Assembly (NCBI GenBank): GCA_031278215.1
Contig: JAITKV010000034.1
Location: 55,525-119,524 of the forward strand
Direction: 5' to 3'
DNA from: Spirochaetaceae bacterium
Lineage (GTDB): Bacteria; Spirochaetota; Spirochaetia; Treponematales; Breznakiellaceae
DNA: 64,000 bases
The notes beneath the pieces are model-generated. The model searched no databases. It worked only from the letters and a program-made list of their open reading frames with translations, and was not told where the DNA came from. Below are positions 24,651 through 32,638 of the stretch, in pieces (the first letter of the stretch is position 1; every line of letters starts with the position of its first letter). The position numbers and the translations under genes are program-made.

Positions 24651-25811
24651 ATGCGGGTTTACAAACTCGAAAATACGGTAAAACACTACCCCTGGGGTTC
24701 TCCGGACTGGATACCCCGGCTTTTGGGGAAGCCAAACCCTTCCGGGGAACCCTGGGCGGAATTGTGGATGGGGGTCCACAGCGCGGGGCCTTCCAAGACA
24801 AAGGTCAAGGGTAAATCCGTCCTTCTTTCGGAATTAACGGAGCTTCCCTTTTTGTTTAAATTCCTTGCCGCCGGCAAGGCCCTTTCCATCCAGGCCCATC
24901 CGAATCTTCCACAGGCCCGGGAAGGCTTTGCGGAAGAAACCCGGAGGGGAATAGCCCTTTCCGCCCCGGAGCGGAACTACCGGGACCCCAACCACAAGCC
25001 GGAAATACTCTGCCCCCTTAGCCCCTTTACCGCCATGGCGGGCTTTCGGGAGCCCGGCCAGACCGAAGAACTGCTGGCGCTGGTAAAAGGGACAAAAAAC
25101 CTGCGGGCCGCCCTAAAAACCGGATACCGGGATTTTCTTTTTGCCCTCTTTAACACCGGCCCCGGAGAACGGCAGGAGCTTAACGCCGCGGTTCTTGAGG
25201 CGGCGGATAAGCCGCCCCCGGGGGACAGGGGCGGGGCCCTGGCCCTCTGCGGAGAATTTGCCCGGGACTTTCCCGGGGATCCGGGGATCCTGTCTCCCCT
25301 CTATCTTAACCTCCTTGAACTGGAACCCTTCCAGGGAATTTTTATTTCCCCCGGGATACTCCACGCCTATGTGCGGGGTTTTGCCGTAGAATGCATGGCC
25401 AATTCCGATAATGTCCTTCGAGGAGGGCTTACCCCAAAGCACGTGGATATGGCGGGATTGTTCCGGATCCTTTCCTGGGACCCCTTTACGCCGGAACTGC
25501 TTACGCCGGAACCGCTTGCGCCGGAACCGCCCAGGGACCGCGGGCCGGGGTCCCCGGGGCCCCTTCCCCCGGGCGTGTACGGCTACAAAAGCCCCTGCAA
25601 AGAATTTTCTCTTTTTCTGGTAAGGGGCCCCGGCGCGGAACTGGAAGCGCCGGGGAATGCTATCGTGGCGATCATCGAAGGCCGGGCGGAACTGGCAGGA
25701 TGCGCCGGCCTTGAACAGGGGGAAAGCGCCTTTATCCCCCGGCGGGGGGCCGGGGAAAAGCTTTCCGTCCAGGGGGATTGCAGCCTCTTTGCCGCCCTGG
25801 TCCCCGAATAA
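24651..25811 (+). CDS. manA: Mannose-6-phosphate isomerase, class I
   Basis: 386-residue cupin enzyme interconverting mannose-6-phosphate and fructose-6-phosphate. Zinc-site motifs are SIQAHPNLPQAREGF (Gln, His), DPNHKPEI (Glu) and ISPGILHAYVRGFAVECMAN (His). The N-terminus has NTVKHYPWGSPDWIP and EPWAELWMG. Near residues 280-297 there is a repetitive proline-rich insert (PELLTPEPLAPEPP) encoded by imperfect 15-bp repeats. It begins 3 nt after zapA. Confidence 0.92.
   Translation: MRVYKLENTVKHYPWGSPDWIPRLLGKPNPSGEPWAELWMGVHSAGPSKTKVKGKSVLLSELTELPFLFKFLAAGKALSIQAHPNLPQAREGFAEETRRGIALSAPERNYRDPNHKPEILCPLSPFTAMAGFREPGQTEELLALVKGTKNLRAALKTGYRDFLFALFNTGPGERQELNAAVLEAADKPPPGDRGGALALCGEFARDFPGDPGILSPLYLNLLELEPFQGIFISPGILHAYVRGFAVECMANSDNVLRGGLTPKHVDMAGLFRILSWDPFTPELLTPEPLAPEPPRDRGPGSPGPLPPGVYGYKSPCKEFSLFLVRGPGAELEAPGNAIVAIIEGRAELAGCAGLEQGESAFIPRRGAGEKLSVQGDCSLFAALVPE
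25487..25533 (+). repeat. In-frame 15-bp repeats in manA
   Basis: Three imperfect copies of a unit of the form ACGCCGGAAC(T/C)GCTT encode PELLT-PEPLA-PEPP between the family blocks of the isomerase. They lie in a likely surface loop. Confidence 0.6.
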
Positions 25812-25820
25812 CAGCCCTGC

Positions 25821-26279
25821 ATGAAGATCCTGGTGGACGCCGATTCCTGCCCCGTCCCGGCCCGGGAACTGATACTCCGGGCGGCGGCCCGGACCGAAAC
25901 CACCGCAGTATTTGCGGCCAACAGGCCCATACCGGGCGTCGGGGGCCCCTGGGCCAGGATGCTGACATGCCCCCCCGGCGAAGGGGCCGCCGACGACAGG
26001 CTTGTGGAAATCGCCGAAAGCGGGGATCTGGCGGTTACCAGGGACATATCCCTGGCCCTCCGGCTCCTGGAGGCGGGCGCGGAGGTCCTGGACGACCGGG
26101 GCAGAGTCTTTACCCCCGGCGCCATACGGGAATTCCTTTCTTTACGGAACTTTACCCTGGGGCTGGTGGAAAACGGCTATGACTTTGAACGGTCCCCCGG
26201 TTATGGCAAAAAAGAACTCAAGACCTTTGCCGGGTCCTTCGACGGGCTTTTAACAAAGCTTCGCAGGCGGGTTCCGTAG
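25821..26279 (+). CDS. yaiI: YaiI/YqxD family protein (DUF188, PIN-like)
   Basis: 152 residues starting MKILVDADSCPVPARELILR, the signature DADxCPV of the UPF0178 family, followed by the ATG-end motifs TRDISLALRLLEAGAEVLDD, RGRVFTPGAIREFLSLR and a C-terminal F...LL. The fold is related to PIN-domain nucleases, but the biochemical role is unknown. It follows manA by 9 nt and is the last gene of this plus-strand unit; the next gene is convergent. Confidence 0.9.
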   Translation: MKILVDADSCPVPARELILRAAARTETTAVFAANRPIPGVGGPWARMLTCPPGEGAADDRLVEIAESGDLAVTRDISLALRLLEAGAEVLDDRGRVFTPGAIREFLSLRNFTLGLVENGYDFERSPGYGKKELKTFAGSFDGLLTKLRRRVP

Positions 26280-26313
26280 CCCTGCGGCCTCCGGCCCGGG
26301 CGTCCCGGTTCAG

Positions 26314-27558
26314 CTAGCGCTCCGGGTACAGATTCCGGATCTGTTTAATGCTGGGAAGGATCTCGAAGAAAACATCCATAAGTTCAGGGTCGAATTTGCT
26401 TCCCTTTAAGCGTTTTATCTCCGCCAGCACCTCCGCCTCGGACCAGGGCTCCTTATAAACCCGCCGGGAACACAGGGCGTCGTACACATCCGCCAGGGCC
26501 ACAATGCGCCCCGCCAGGGGGATTTCTTCGCCCTTCTTACCCAGGGGCTTTCCTTCCGTGTTGGCCCTAAGAATCCGCCCGGTAAGGGGATCGATCCATC
26601 CGGGGTACCCCGAACCGTCCCAGTTTTCATGGTGGGTCAGCGCCACATCCCGGGCCAGTATATCTACCGGAGACTGGGGATCCTCAAAAAGCTGGGCGCC
26701 GTACAAGGTATGGTGCTGCATGATCGTATATTCTTCGGGGGTGAATTTGCCGGGTTTCTTTAGGATAATGTCGGAAATTGCCACCTTTCCCACGTCGTGG
26801 AGCATGGATGCGATTTTAAGCGTATCTTTAAAGCTTTCCCGTTCCTGTTCGGGGATATGGTGATGGTAGGCCCAGCGGTCATAAATTTCCATCGCATAGC
26901 CGGCAACCCGGTTGACATGGGTCCCCGTTTCTTTGGGGTCCCTAAGCTCCGACATCTTGATCATCCGCAGGATCATGGCCCTGGTTACATAGGCCCGCTG
27001 CAGGGCCAGGGAGGCGTTATTGGCAAAGTGGGTAATAAGAAATTCGTCGTCCGGGGAAAAGGGAATAACCCGGCCTTCCGAATCCATGGAATTGATGATC
27101 TGGATAACCCCCAAAAGCCGGCCCTCCGCCGTCTGCAGGGGTATGGCCAGGGTAGAGGTGGTCTTGTACCCCGAAATTTTGTCGTAGGCGGTGCTGTACG
27201 AATAGGGAGCATCGGGGGAAATACTATACACATCCGGCACATTGACCAGTTTGCGGGTTAAGGCGCAGTACCCGGAAATGGTTTTTTCGTTTATGGCGAT
27301 GGAAAAGACCGAATATATGAGCTTTTGCCCCGGCGGAAGACCCTGGGCCAAAAGATCGTTTTGGGCGTATTTAACCGTAAGCTTTTCCCGCCATTCGCCA
27401 TCTTCTTTTATCCGTTCAATTACATAAATAGATCCGGCGTCGGCCCGAACCACCTTGCGGGCTTCCAGCAATATACGTTCTAAAAGTAAATCCAAATCCT
27501 GAATTTGATTCAGCTCCGAATCGAGTTCCACTATAGATTTAAAATCAGTATCAGGCAT
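26314..27558 (-). CDS. GAF-HD-GYP domain protein, probable cyclic di-GMP phosphodiesterase
   Basis: 414 residues. An N-terminal GAF domain (about 8-180: LDLLLERILLEARKVVRADA, GSIYVIERI, LAIPLQTAEGRLLGVIQIIN) precedes an HD-GYP domain (about 195-405). The HD dyad is SMLHDVGKVAI, followed by MQHHTLYGAQLF, the signature HHENWDGSGYPGWI and RIVALADVYDALCSRR. All metal ligands and the GYP triad are present, so hydrolysis of c-di-GMP is expected. The GAF domain could sense a small ligand. It is a single gene with its own promoter. Confidence 0.9.
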   Translation of the reverse strand: MPDTDFKSIVELDSELNQIQDLDLLLERILLEARKVVRADAGSIYVIERIKEDGEWREKLTVKYAQNDLLAQGLPPGQKLIYSVFSIAINEKTISGYCALTRKLVNVPDVYSISPDAPYSYSTAYDKISGYKTTSTLAIPLQTAEGRLLGVIQIINSMDSEGRVIPFSPDDEFLITHFANNASLALQRAYVTRAMILRMIKMSELRDPKETGTHVNRVAGYAMEIYDRWAYHHHIPEQERESFKDTLKIASMLHDVGKVAISDIILKKPGKFTPEEYTIMQHHTLYGAQLFEDPQSPVDILARDVALTHHENWDGSGYPGWIDPLTGRILRANTEGKPLGKKGEEIPLAGRIVALADVYDALCSRRVYKEPWSEAEVLAEIKRLKGSKFDPELMDVFFEILPSIKQIRNLYPER

Positions 27559-27573
27559 ATAATCTCCTTCTTT

Positions 27574-27602
27574 AATATATCCTTATTCAATTTTTTTAAC
27601 AA
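27574..27602 (-). promoter_or_regulatory. Promoter of the HD-GYP gene
   Basis: Minus strand TTGTTA (27597-27602), 17-bp spacer, TATATT (27574-27579); GAAGGAG follows just before the ATG at 27558. Confidence 0.6.
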
Positions 27603-27724
27603 GAACGAATTCTGACTATATTAGCCGGAAAATGAAGCTTCCCGCCCCAAGACTCTTCGGCAGGATGAATGAAGGGATTCGGAGCGGCAGACCCCGCGGC
27701 GGATCAACCAAGCCCGTCTGCGAA
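27603..27724. other. Spacer upstream of the HD-GYP gene, nothing further seen
   Basis: Together with 27574-27602 and the terminator at 27725-27757, this belongs to a gene-free stretch from 27559 to 27912. An 89-codon reading frame (27616-27885, minus) runs through the terminator hairpin and has no protein-like features. Confidence 0.5.
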
Positions 27725-27757
27725 TAAAAAACCCCGGGAGAAGGAGAACTCCCGGGG
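27725..27757 (-). terminator. Terminator after the 28-33.9 kb minus-strand genes
   Basis: Minus-strand CCCCGGGAG pairs with CTCCCGGGG over an 8-nt loop and is followed by seven T. Confidence 0.85.
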
Positions 27758-27912
27758 CAAACCAAAAAGGAAAGGAGGAATAGGAAACAGTGTTTACCGT
27801 CTACCTGTCTCTTTAACCACCGGGGGCGGCAAAGGTTACAATTTTTCTTGTTTTTATACATCCCGCGGAATACCGGAAGCGGCACGGAGGTCCGGACGCC
27901 CGGTCTGCCGGA

Positions 27913-28185
27913 TCACCTGATTTTTTGTCCGGAATTTTTCTTTGCAGAAGAGTCCAGTTCTTCTATTACCGCCTCGTGGGCGGCGATGGCCGCGGCCAGG
28001 GTAATATTCTGCACCTCCCCCCGGCCCAGCCAGTCGGCCCCTTCCATGATGTACAGGTGTTTTAGGGTCCCCGCCAGGTCCTCGCCGGAACAGGCGGGGT
28101 CGGCTTCCAGCCGCCGCCTAAGCCCCCTGATCTCCCTTTCGTAGGCTTCCCGGTAGGTGATCTCCTGCCAATCCAGGGAATCCAT
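27913..28185 (-). CDS. Small hypothetical protein
   Basis: 90 residues, predicted mostly helical (WQEITYREAYEREIRGLRRR; LAGTLKHLYIMEGADWLGRG; ITLAAAIAAHEAVIEELDS). It has no signal peptide or known motif. It begins 5 nt after the stop of the secreted protein at 28191-29183, so the two are co-transcribed and end at the terminator at 27725-27757. Confidence 0.65.
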   Translation of the reverse strand: MDSLDWQEITYREAYEREIRGLRRRLEADPACSGEDLAGTLKHLYIMEGADWLGRGEVQNITLAAAIAAHEAVIEELDSSAKKNSGQKIR

Positions 28186-28190
28186 AGGCG

Positions 28191-29183
28191 CTACCGTTCC
28201 CCATAGCGGATACGCCGTCGTATCAGCCCTATCCGGGCCGGGCTAAGCCGGCGATCCTCCCCGGAACCCAGGGCCTGCATAATCAATTCCCGCCGTTCCG
28301 TCCAGTTGCCCCGGTCGTCCACGGTGTATTCATAGCGGTAGTCCAGGGGACTCCCCTCCTCTCCCCCGCTGAACCGCGTCAGTCTTCCCGCTTCATCCCA
28401 CTGGTACCGGTATATTTCCGTTTTCGCCCCCTCCCCGGAAGGGTCCGCGGGAATGGTCCGCTCCAGGTACCGGGGCATACCCCGTTCGCTGTACCGGGCC
28501 GACACCGACAGTTCCCTGGTTTCAATTCCTGTAACGCGGCCCCCGTTGTCCCGGTACAGCCGGGTGATCCGTTCCGATTCCGCCGGATCCACCGGATCCG
28601 GCAGGAACCTTTTTTGCTCCCCGGAATCGCTTGTCACCATAAACAGGACGGCCCCCTCCCGGCGGTACCAGGTTTCCAGCACCTTGTCCCCCAGGTATTC
28701 CAGGGCGGCAAAATAATATCCGCCGGAAAAGACCCTGAATAAAAGGGGGCGGTTTTCAGCATCCCATTGCAAAACCTCCGCATCCGACTCCCCCCAAAGG
28801 AGTTTACGCAGCCGCCCCTGGGGGTCGAATTCGCAGCGCCCCTGTACTAAAAGGGTCTGCGGCCCCTCCCCGCCGGAGTTCCGCACCAAAAGGGGAAAGG
28901 CCCTGAACCCTTGGCCGGTCCGGGCCAGTTCGATGACGGCGCCGTCTTCGAATTCAACCGATACGGATACGGCGCCGGGGGCGTAAAATAAATCCGGCGG
29001 CAGAGCCGGGGGCCAGTGGGGCCTCCAGGCCGGATCCGCGGCGGATCTAAGCAGGGTCCACAGGGACAGATCCGGCGCCCCGGAGGCCCCGTCCGCAGAG
29101 GCCGCGGAGGCTCCTTCGGGGGTTTCCTGGGAAAAGAGGGAGATGCAAAGAAACAACAGCGGCAGGCTTTTTATCATCTTCAT
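28191..29183 (-). CDS. Exported protein with YD/RHS-like repeats, function unknown
   Basis: 330 residues. A signal peptide (MIKSLPLLFLCISLFS) is followed by a low-complexity Ala/Ser/Gly segment and then by short beta-type repeats reminiscent of YD/RHS repeats: FDPQGRLRKLLWGES, WDAENRPLLFRVFSGGYY, YRDNGGRVTGIETRE, WDEAGRLTRFSGGEEG, VDDRGNWTERREL. Such repeats form periplasmic or surface barrels; the exact role is unknown. The promoter at 29192-29221 places the start at the ATG. Confidence 0.7.
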   Translation of the reverse strand: MKMIKSLPLLFLCISLFSQETPEGASAASADGASGAPDLSLWTLLRSAADPAWRPHWPPALPPDLFYAPGAVSVSVEFEDGAVIELARTGQGFRAFPLLVRNSGGEGPQTLLVQGRCEFDPQGRLRKLLWGESDAEVLQWDAENRPLLFRVFSGGYYFAALEYLGDKVLETWYRREGAVLFMVTSDSGEQKRFLPDPVDPAESERITRLYRDNGGRVTGIETRELSVSARYSERGMPRYLERTIPADPSGEGAKTEIYRYQWDEAGRLTRFSGGEEGSPLDYRYEYTVDDRGNWTERRELIMQALGSGEDRRLSPARIGLIRRRIRYGER

Positions 29184-29191
29184 ACTAAAGA

Positions 29192-29221
29192 AGTATAGGT
29201 AAAAATACCGGTAACGGTGAA
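29192..29221 (-). promoter_or_regulatory. Promoter of the YD-repeat gene (leaderless)
   Basis: Minus strand TTCACC (29216-29221), 18-bp spacer, TATACT (29192-29197). Eight bases separate the -10 from the ATG at 29183, so the transcript should start one or two bases before it. Confidence 0.5.
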
Positions 29222-29240
29222 GGACCCCCGGCGGGGTATA

Positions 29241-30005
29241 TCAGCGCTTAAAAAGCCATTCCGGGGTAGAAAATTTTTCCGCCGCGAGGCTGCGGGCCCT
29301 GGCTTCCTCCCGGGGCAGGATCCCGGTTTCCCGGTAGTCCAGGTTCAGGGCTTCGGCAAACCCGGCGGCCAACGCGGCCGCGGCCTGTTCAAAAGAAATT
29401 TCCCGGTCCAGCACGGAACGGAGGCTGGTAACCCGGCCGGCGGCTTCCCGTACAAGGGCCCCCCTGGTTTTTTCCGGGGGCACCTTAAGGACCCGAAACA
29501 TCAGATCCCCATCCTTGTCCAGAAGCACCGTTCCGTGCTGGAGCAGCGAAGAGTTCCGCCGGGTTTGGGCATTGCCGGAAATTTTAAGGCCCCCCGCAGT
29601 CACATCGTTGATCCCCGAAAAAGAAGCGCCGGCGCCAAGCTTGTTAAGGCCCAAAATAATCCCTCCGCAAATGATCCGGTACGATTCCTCCAGCGGCGCG
29701 GCCGCGAGGGGGTGATCCAGGCCCATGATAATGCTGTAGGTTAATTCCGATTTGTGAAACACCGCCCCGCCGCCGGAAATGCGGCGGACCACGTCAACGC
29801 CAAGGCGCTTGCAGGCGTCCAGGTCCACTTCTTCCCTAAGGCCCTGAAAATACCCCACCGAAACCGCCGGGGGGTTCCACCCGTAAAAGCGAAGGACCGG
29901 CGCCCCCCCGGCGGCGATCCCCTCTAAGAGGGCCTCGTCCAGCCCCATGTTATAGTAACAATCATGGAACCCCGTCGTAAGTAATCTAAAAGAAAATTTT
30001 TCCAA
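29241..30005 (-). CDS. lplA: Lipoate-protein ligase, catalytic domain only
   Basis: 254 residues of the biotin/lipoate ligase fold. Motifs: NPPAVSVGYFQ near 45, RRISGGGAVFHKSELTYS near 75-92 (lipoyl-AMP binding RR.(S/T)GGGAV.H), and the lysine loop GLKISGNAQTRRNSSLLQHG near 139-158. It activates lipoate and attaches it to lipoyl domains. The small C-terminal accessory domain of classical LplA is missing here and appears to be encoded by the separate gene at 30043-30381, 37 nt upstream. Confidence 0.9.
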   Translation of the reverse strand: MEKFSFRLLTTGFHDCYYNMGLDEALLEGIAAGGAPVLRFYGWNPPAVSVGYFQGLREEVDLDACKRLGVDVVRRISGGGAVFHKSELTYSIIMGLDHPLAAAPLEESYRIICGGIILGLNKLGAGASFSGINDVTAGGLKISGNAQTRRNSSLLQHGTVLLDKDGDLMFRVLKVPPEKTRGALVREAAGRVTSLRSVLDREISFEQAAAALAAGFAEALNLDYRETGILPREEARARSLAAEKFSTPEWLFKR

Positions 30006-30042
30006 ATCCCTGACCCCGGTTTTTTGGTAAACCCGTAGAAAC

Positions 30043-30381
30043 TTAAGGCTGCTTTCCCAAAACCCGAAGTTTTTGGAAAGCCTCTGTATTTAACAATTTA
30101 GCCAGGGCCGATCCGTCAATGCCCGCCGTTTCGACCCCTTCTTCCTGTAACAAAAGATCAAAAATCCTCCCCGCGTCCGCCGCGGGAACGCCCCGGAGCC
30201 GCGCCTCGGCCCGCTCAAAGCCTTCCTCGGGGCTGGCAAAAAAATCTCCCCGGATAGAAATACGGCAAATGACGCCGCCTTCAATATCCGCGCTAAGCCG
30301 TATAAGCTTACAGCCCGGAGGCTTCCCCGCACGTTCAATGTGCACCCTGGGGCGGGGAAATTTATCCATGGCTTTCCGCAT
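30043..30381 (-). CDS. Stand-alone lipoate-ligase C-terminal (LplB-like) domain
   Basis: 112 residues from the ATG at 30381 (GAGG about nine bases upstream); a longer reading frame runs back inside lipA in another frame and is not meaningful. Features: VHIERAGKPPGCKLIRLSAD, IEGGVICRISIRGDFFASPE and EEGFERAEARLRGVPA, which match the accessory domain (Lip_prot_lig_C) that follows the ligase core in E. coli LplA. In Thermoplasma this domain is a separate protein, LplB, needed for lipoyl-AMP formation. It overlaps lipA by 20 nt. Assignment is by pattern and context. Confidence 0.75.
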   Translation of the reverse strand: MRKAMDKFPRPRVHIERAGKPPGCKLIRLSADIEGGVICRISIRGDFFASPEEGFERAEARLRGVPAADAGRIFDLLLQEEGVETAGIDGSALAKLLNTEAFQKLRVLGKQP

Positions 30382-31234
30382 TTTGTTCCGCCTCTTTGGC
30401 GTGGTAGCTGGTCCGCGCCAGGGGAGCGGCAACCACCAGGCTAAAGCCCCGGCGGCGGCCTTCGCCGGCATAAAACGTAAACCGTTCCGGCGGCAGGTAC
30501 TCCGCCACGGGGATCTGGCTTTTTGAGGGCCGCAGGTACTGGCCCAGAACCAGTATGTCCGTTCCCGCCCCGCGAAGTTCTTCCATGGCGGACAAAACCT
30601 CGTCCTGCGGCTCCCCCAGGCCAAGCAGCATGCTGGTCTTTGTTTTTCCGGTTCCCCGCAAAAGCCCCCGGGCCTCTTCCAGGGTCCGAAGGCTCTTGTC
30701 AAAAGAAGCCCGCCTGTCCCGAATGTGTTGGAGGGAACGGACCGTTTCTACATTATGGGCAATTACGTCGGGGCCCGCGGCGGCCACCCTTTCAAGTTCC
30801 GCGCCGTAATAATCGGGGATAAGCACTTCGATTTTTATGGACGGATCCGTTTCCCTTATGGCGTCAATGCAGGATGCAAAGTGCCCCGCCCCCCGATCGG
30901 GAAGATCGTCCCGGTCCACCGACGTAAGCACCACATACTCAAGCCCCAGTTCTTTTACCGCCAGGGCTATCTCCCCGGCCTCCTCTTTCCGAACCGGCCT
31001 GCCTTCCCGGCCGGCGCGTACCGAACAAAACCGGCAGAACCGGGTGCACAGATCCCCCAGGATCATAAAGGCCGCGGTTCCATGGCCCCAGCATTCGCCC
31101 CTGTTAGGACAATCCGCCTCGCGGCAGACCGTGTAAAGGCCGCGCCGGGTAAGAAGGAGCTCGAGTTTTTTCCAGGTTTCACCGGAGGGCGCTTTTACCC
31201 TAAGCCACGGTGGTTTTTTTTGAATGCCTTCCAC
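30362..31234 (-). CDS. lipA: Lipoyl synthase LipA
   Basis: Radical SAM enzyme inserting two sulfurs into octanoyl-lipoyl domains; 290 residues from GTG at 31234 (an in-frame GTG at 31279 would overlap the upstream gene by 31 nt). The auxiliary cluster motif CREADCPNRGECW near 39-51 and the radical SAM triad CTRFCRFC near 64-71 are intact, as are VLTSVDRDDLPDRGAGHFA and GQYLRPSKSQIPVAEYLPPE. No lipB octanoyltransferase is adjacent. The combination with lplA and the accessory domain lets the cell both make and salvage lipoate, if octanoate is supplied by LplA. Confidence 0.93.
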   Translation of the reverse strand: MEGIQKKPPWLRVKAPSGETWKKLELLLTRRGLYTVCREADCPNRGECWGHGTAAFMILGDLCTRFCRFCSVRAGREGRPVRKEEAGEIALAVKELGLEYVVLTSVDRDDLPDRGAGHFASCIDAIRETDPSIKIEVLIPDYYGAELERVAAAGPDVIAHNVETVRSLQHIRDRRASFDKSLRTLEEARGLLRGTGKTKTSMLLGLGEPQDEVLSAMEELRGAGTDILVLGQYLRPSKSQIPVAEYLPPERFTFYAGEGRRRGFSLVVAAPLARTSYHAKEAEQNAESHG

Positions 31235-31248
31235 GTATATTCCCGCGA

Positions 31249-32586
31249 TTAGCGCCCCCCGGACCGGCCCGTTTTCCACATCCGCCGGATTGAAGCAAGC
31301 CGGCGGGGAAAAACGCTAAGGACAAAGGCAAGGGGCAGGATCAGGGCCAGGGTCATCTGGTTCTGCTGGTGAAAGCCCCAAAGGATATTTATACCCCCCG
31401 CCGCCAGGGCCCCTAAAAAAACGCAGGTCCATAGTACGCGCAGGAACCGCAGGGCCCGTAAGCGCTTCTCTTCACTGCCGCTGGTTCCGCAGATAATGCC
31501 CAGGGGAAGGGCCGCCAGAACCAGGGGGTTCACAAAGAGGATGTTAATGTTACCGAAGGTATAGTCATGGTCGGTAAAAAACATCATAAAAAAAAGGATC
31601 AACCCCGCGGCGCCGAAAAAAAGGCCCAAAAGCGCCTGGTAGATTCCAAAGATTTTGCCCGGGGACCCGCGTTTTCTGCCGGGGATCTGCAAAAGCGCCG
31701 CGGCCAGGGCCAGGACGAGCCCCCCCAGGAGCCCCCGGGGCCAGGCGGGCTTGGGCGCTTCAAGGACCCCGGGCCGGTCCCTGGATATGTTCAGTACTTC
31801 CACGGAGGACACCAGGGCTCTTTCAATCCCTGAGGAATCAAGGTATGTAAAATCAAGGATCCGCCTTCCTATCTCGGAGGGAAGAAACATTTCGTCCCAG
31901 ATGCTGATGGGTTTGTCGATCTCCCGGCCCATCCAAAAATTAAGACTCCAGTCCCAGAAGGGGGAAAACCACGTATGCCGGCGCACGTGCTCCCGGAGGG
32001 TAAAACGGCCGGGGGCGTTTTCGTACCGGCGCTTAAAGGCTCCCAGGGCGGCCATGTCGATGATATCCCGAATCCTGGTCGCGCAATTATCCCTAAAATG
32101 GTGGTACAGGTAATCCCGGTTTTCCGGAAGGATGTTATGTTCCGCAAACCGGAAAATAGTTTCTTTTACCTCCGGGGGAAGATTCAGGGTATACACGGTT
32201 ATGTCCCGGTTGGTTCTTATATAGTTCTCATAGGTTAATCGGGCGGGGATGCTTAGGGCGCAGCTGTAAAAAAGCCGCCCCAGGGCAAAATTAAGAAAGA
32301 AATTTTCGCGGTCAAAGGAAAAAACCCCCCAGTCGTAAAATCCGTCCTGCCCGGAAAGGGCGTCTTCAATGACAAGGCCGATGTGGCCCCACCAAAAGTA
32401 CAGTTCGTCTCCGGGTCCCATGACGGCAATCTTAAGGGTAAGGTAATTTCCCCGGCCGGCAGAGGGGGGATCCGCCGCCGGATCGGCGGCCGGAAGGTCC
32501 GCGGAAAAAAGCGCCGGGGAAGAAAAAAGCAGGCCCAGCAAAAAAAACCCCGTAAGGATTTTTTGGGATAAAGCGCCGGTATTCAT
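31249..32586 (-). CDS. Membrane protein with Lnb-type N-terminal domain (DUF4105)
   Basis: 445 residues from the ATG at 32586. A signal or anchor (ILTGFFLLGLLFSSPALFS) precedes a periplasmic domain of about 220 residues. Two blocks typical of DUF4105, now called Lnb_N, are visible: LYFWWGHIGLVIED with YDWGVFSFDRENFFLNF and then LYHHFRDNCATRIRDII (conserved His, Asn, Cys). Five membrane segments follow in the C-terminal 170 residues. In Enterococcus and Bacillus, Lnb transfers an acyl chain within lipoproteins to make the lyso form. Spirochaetes are rich in lipoproteins, so a similar role is plausible. It precedes lipA by 14 nt. Confidence 0.75.
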   Translation of the reverse strand: MNTGALSQKILTGFFLLGLLFSSPALFSADLPAADPAADPPSAGRGNYLTLKIAVMGPGDELYFWWGHIGLVIEDALSGQDGFYDWGVFSFDRENFFLNFALGRLFYSCALSIPARLTYENYIRTNRDITVYTLNLPPEVKETIFRFAEHNILPENRDYLYHHFRDNCATRIRDIIDMAALGAFKRRYENAPGRFTLREHVRRHTWFSPFWDWSLNFWMGREIDKPISIWDEMFLPSEIGRRILDFTYLDSSGIERALVSSVEVLNISRDRPGVLEAPKPAWPRGLLGGLVLALAAALLQIPGRKRGSPGKIFGIYQALLGLFFGAAGLILFFMMFFTDHDYTFGNINILFVNPLVLAALPLGIICGTSGSEEKRLRALRFLRVLWTCVFLGALAAGGINILWGFHQQNQMTLALILPLAFVLSVFPRRLASIRRMWKTGRSGGR

Positions 32587-32638
32587 ACCCCTATTTTGAA
32601 GCATTACGGGATCTTGGACAAGACAGGTTCTTCGGGAA

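Noticed and set aside
27616..27885. 89-codon minus-strand reading frame
   Set aside because: It contains the terminator hairpin at 27725-27757 and has no recognisable features.
30382..30702. Upstream extension of the LplB-like gene inside lipA
   Set aside because: The extra 107 residues are an out-of-frame translation of lipA, rich in Trp, Arg and Pro; the ATG at 30381 with a ribosome site is preferred.
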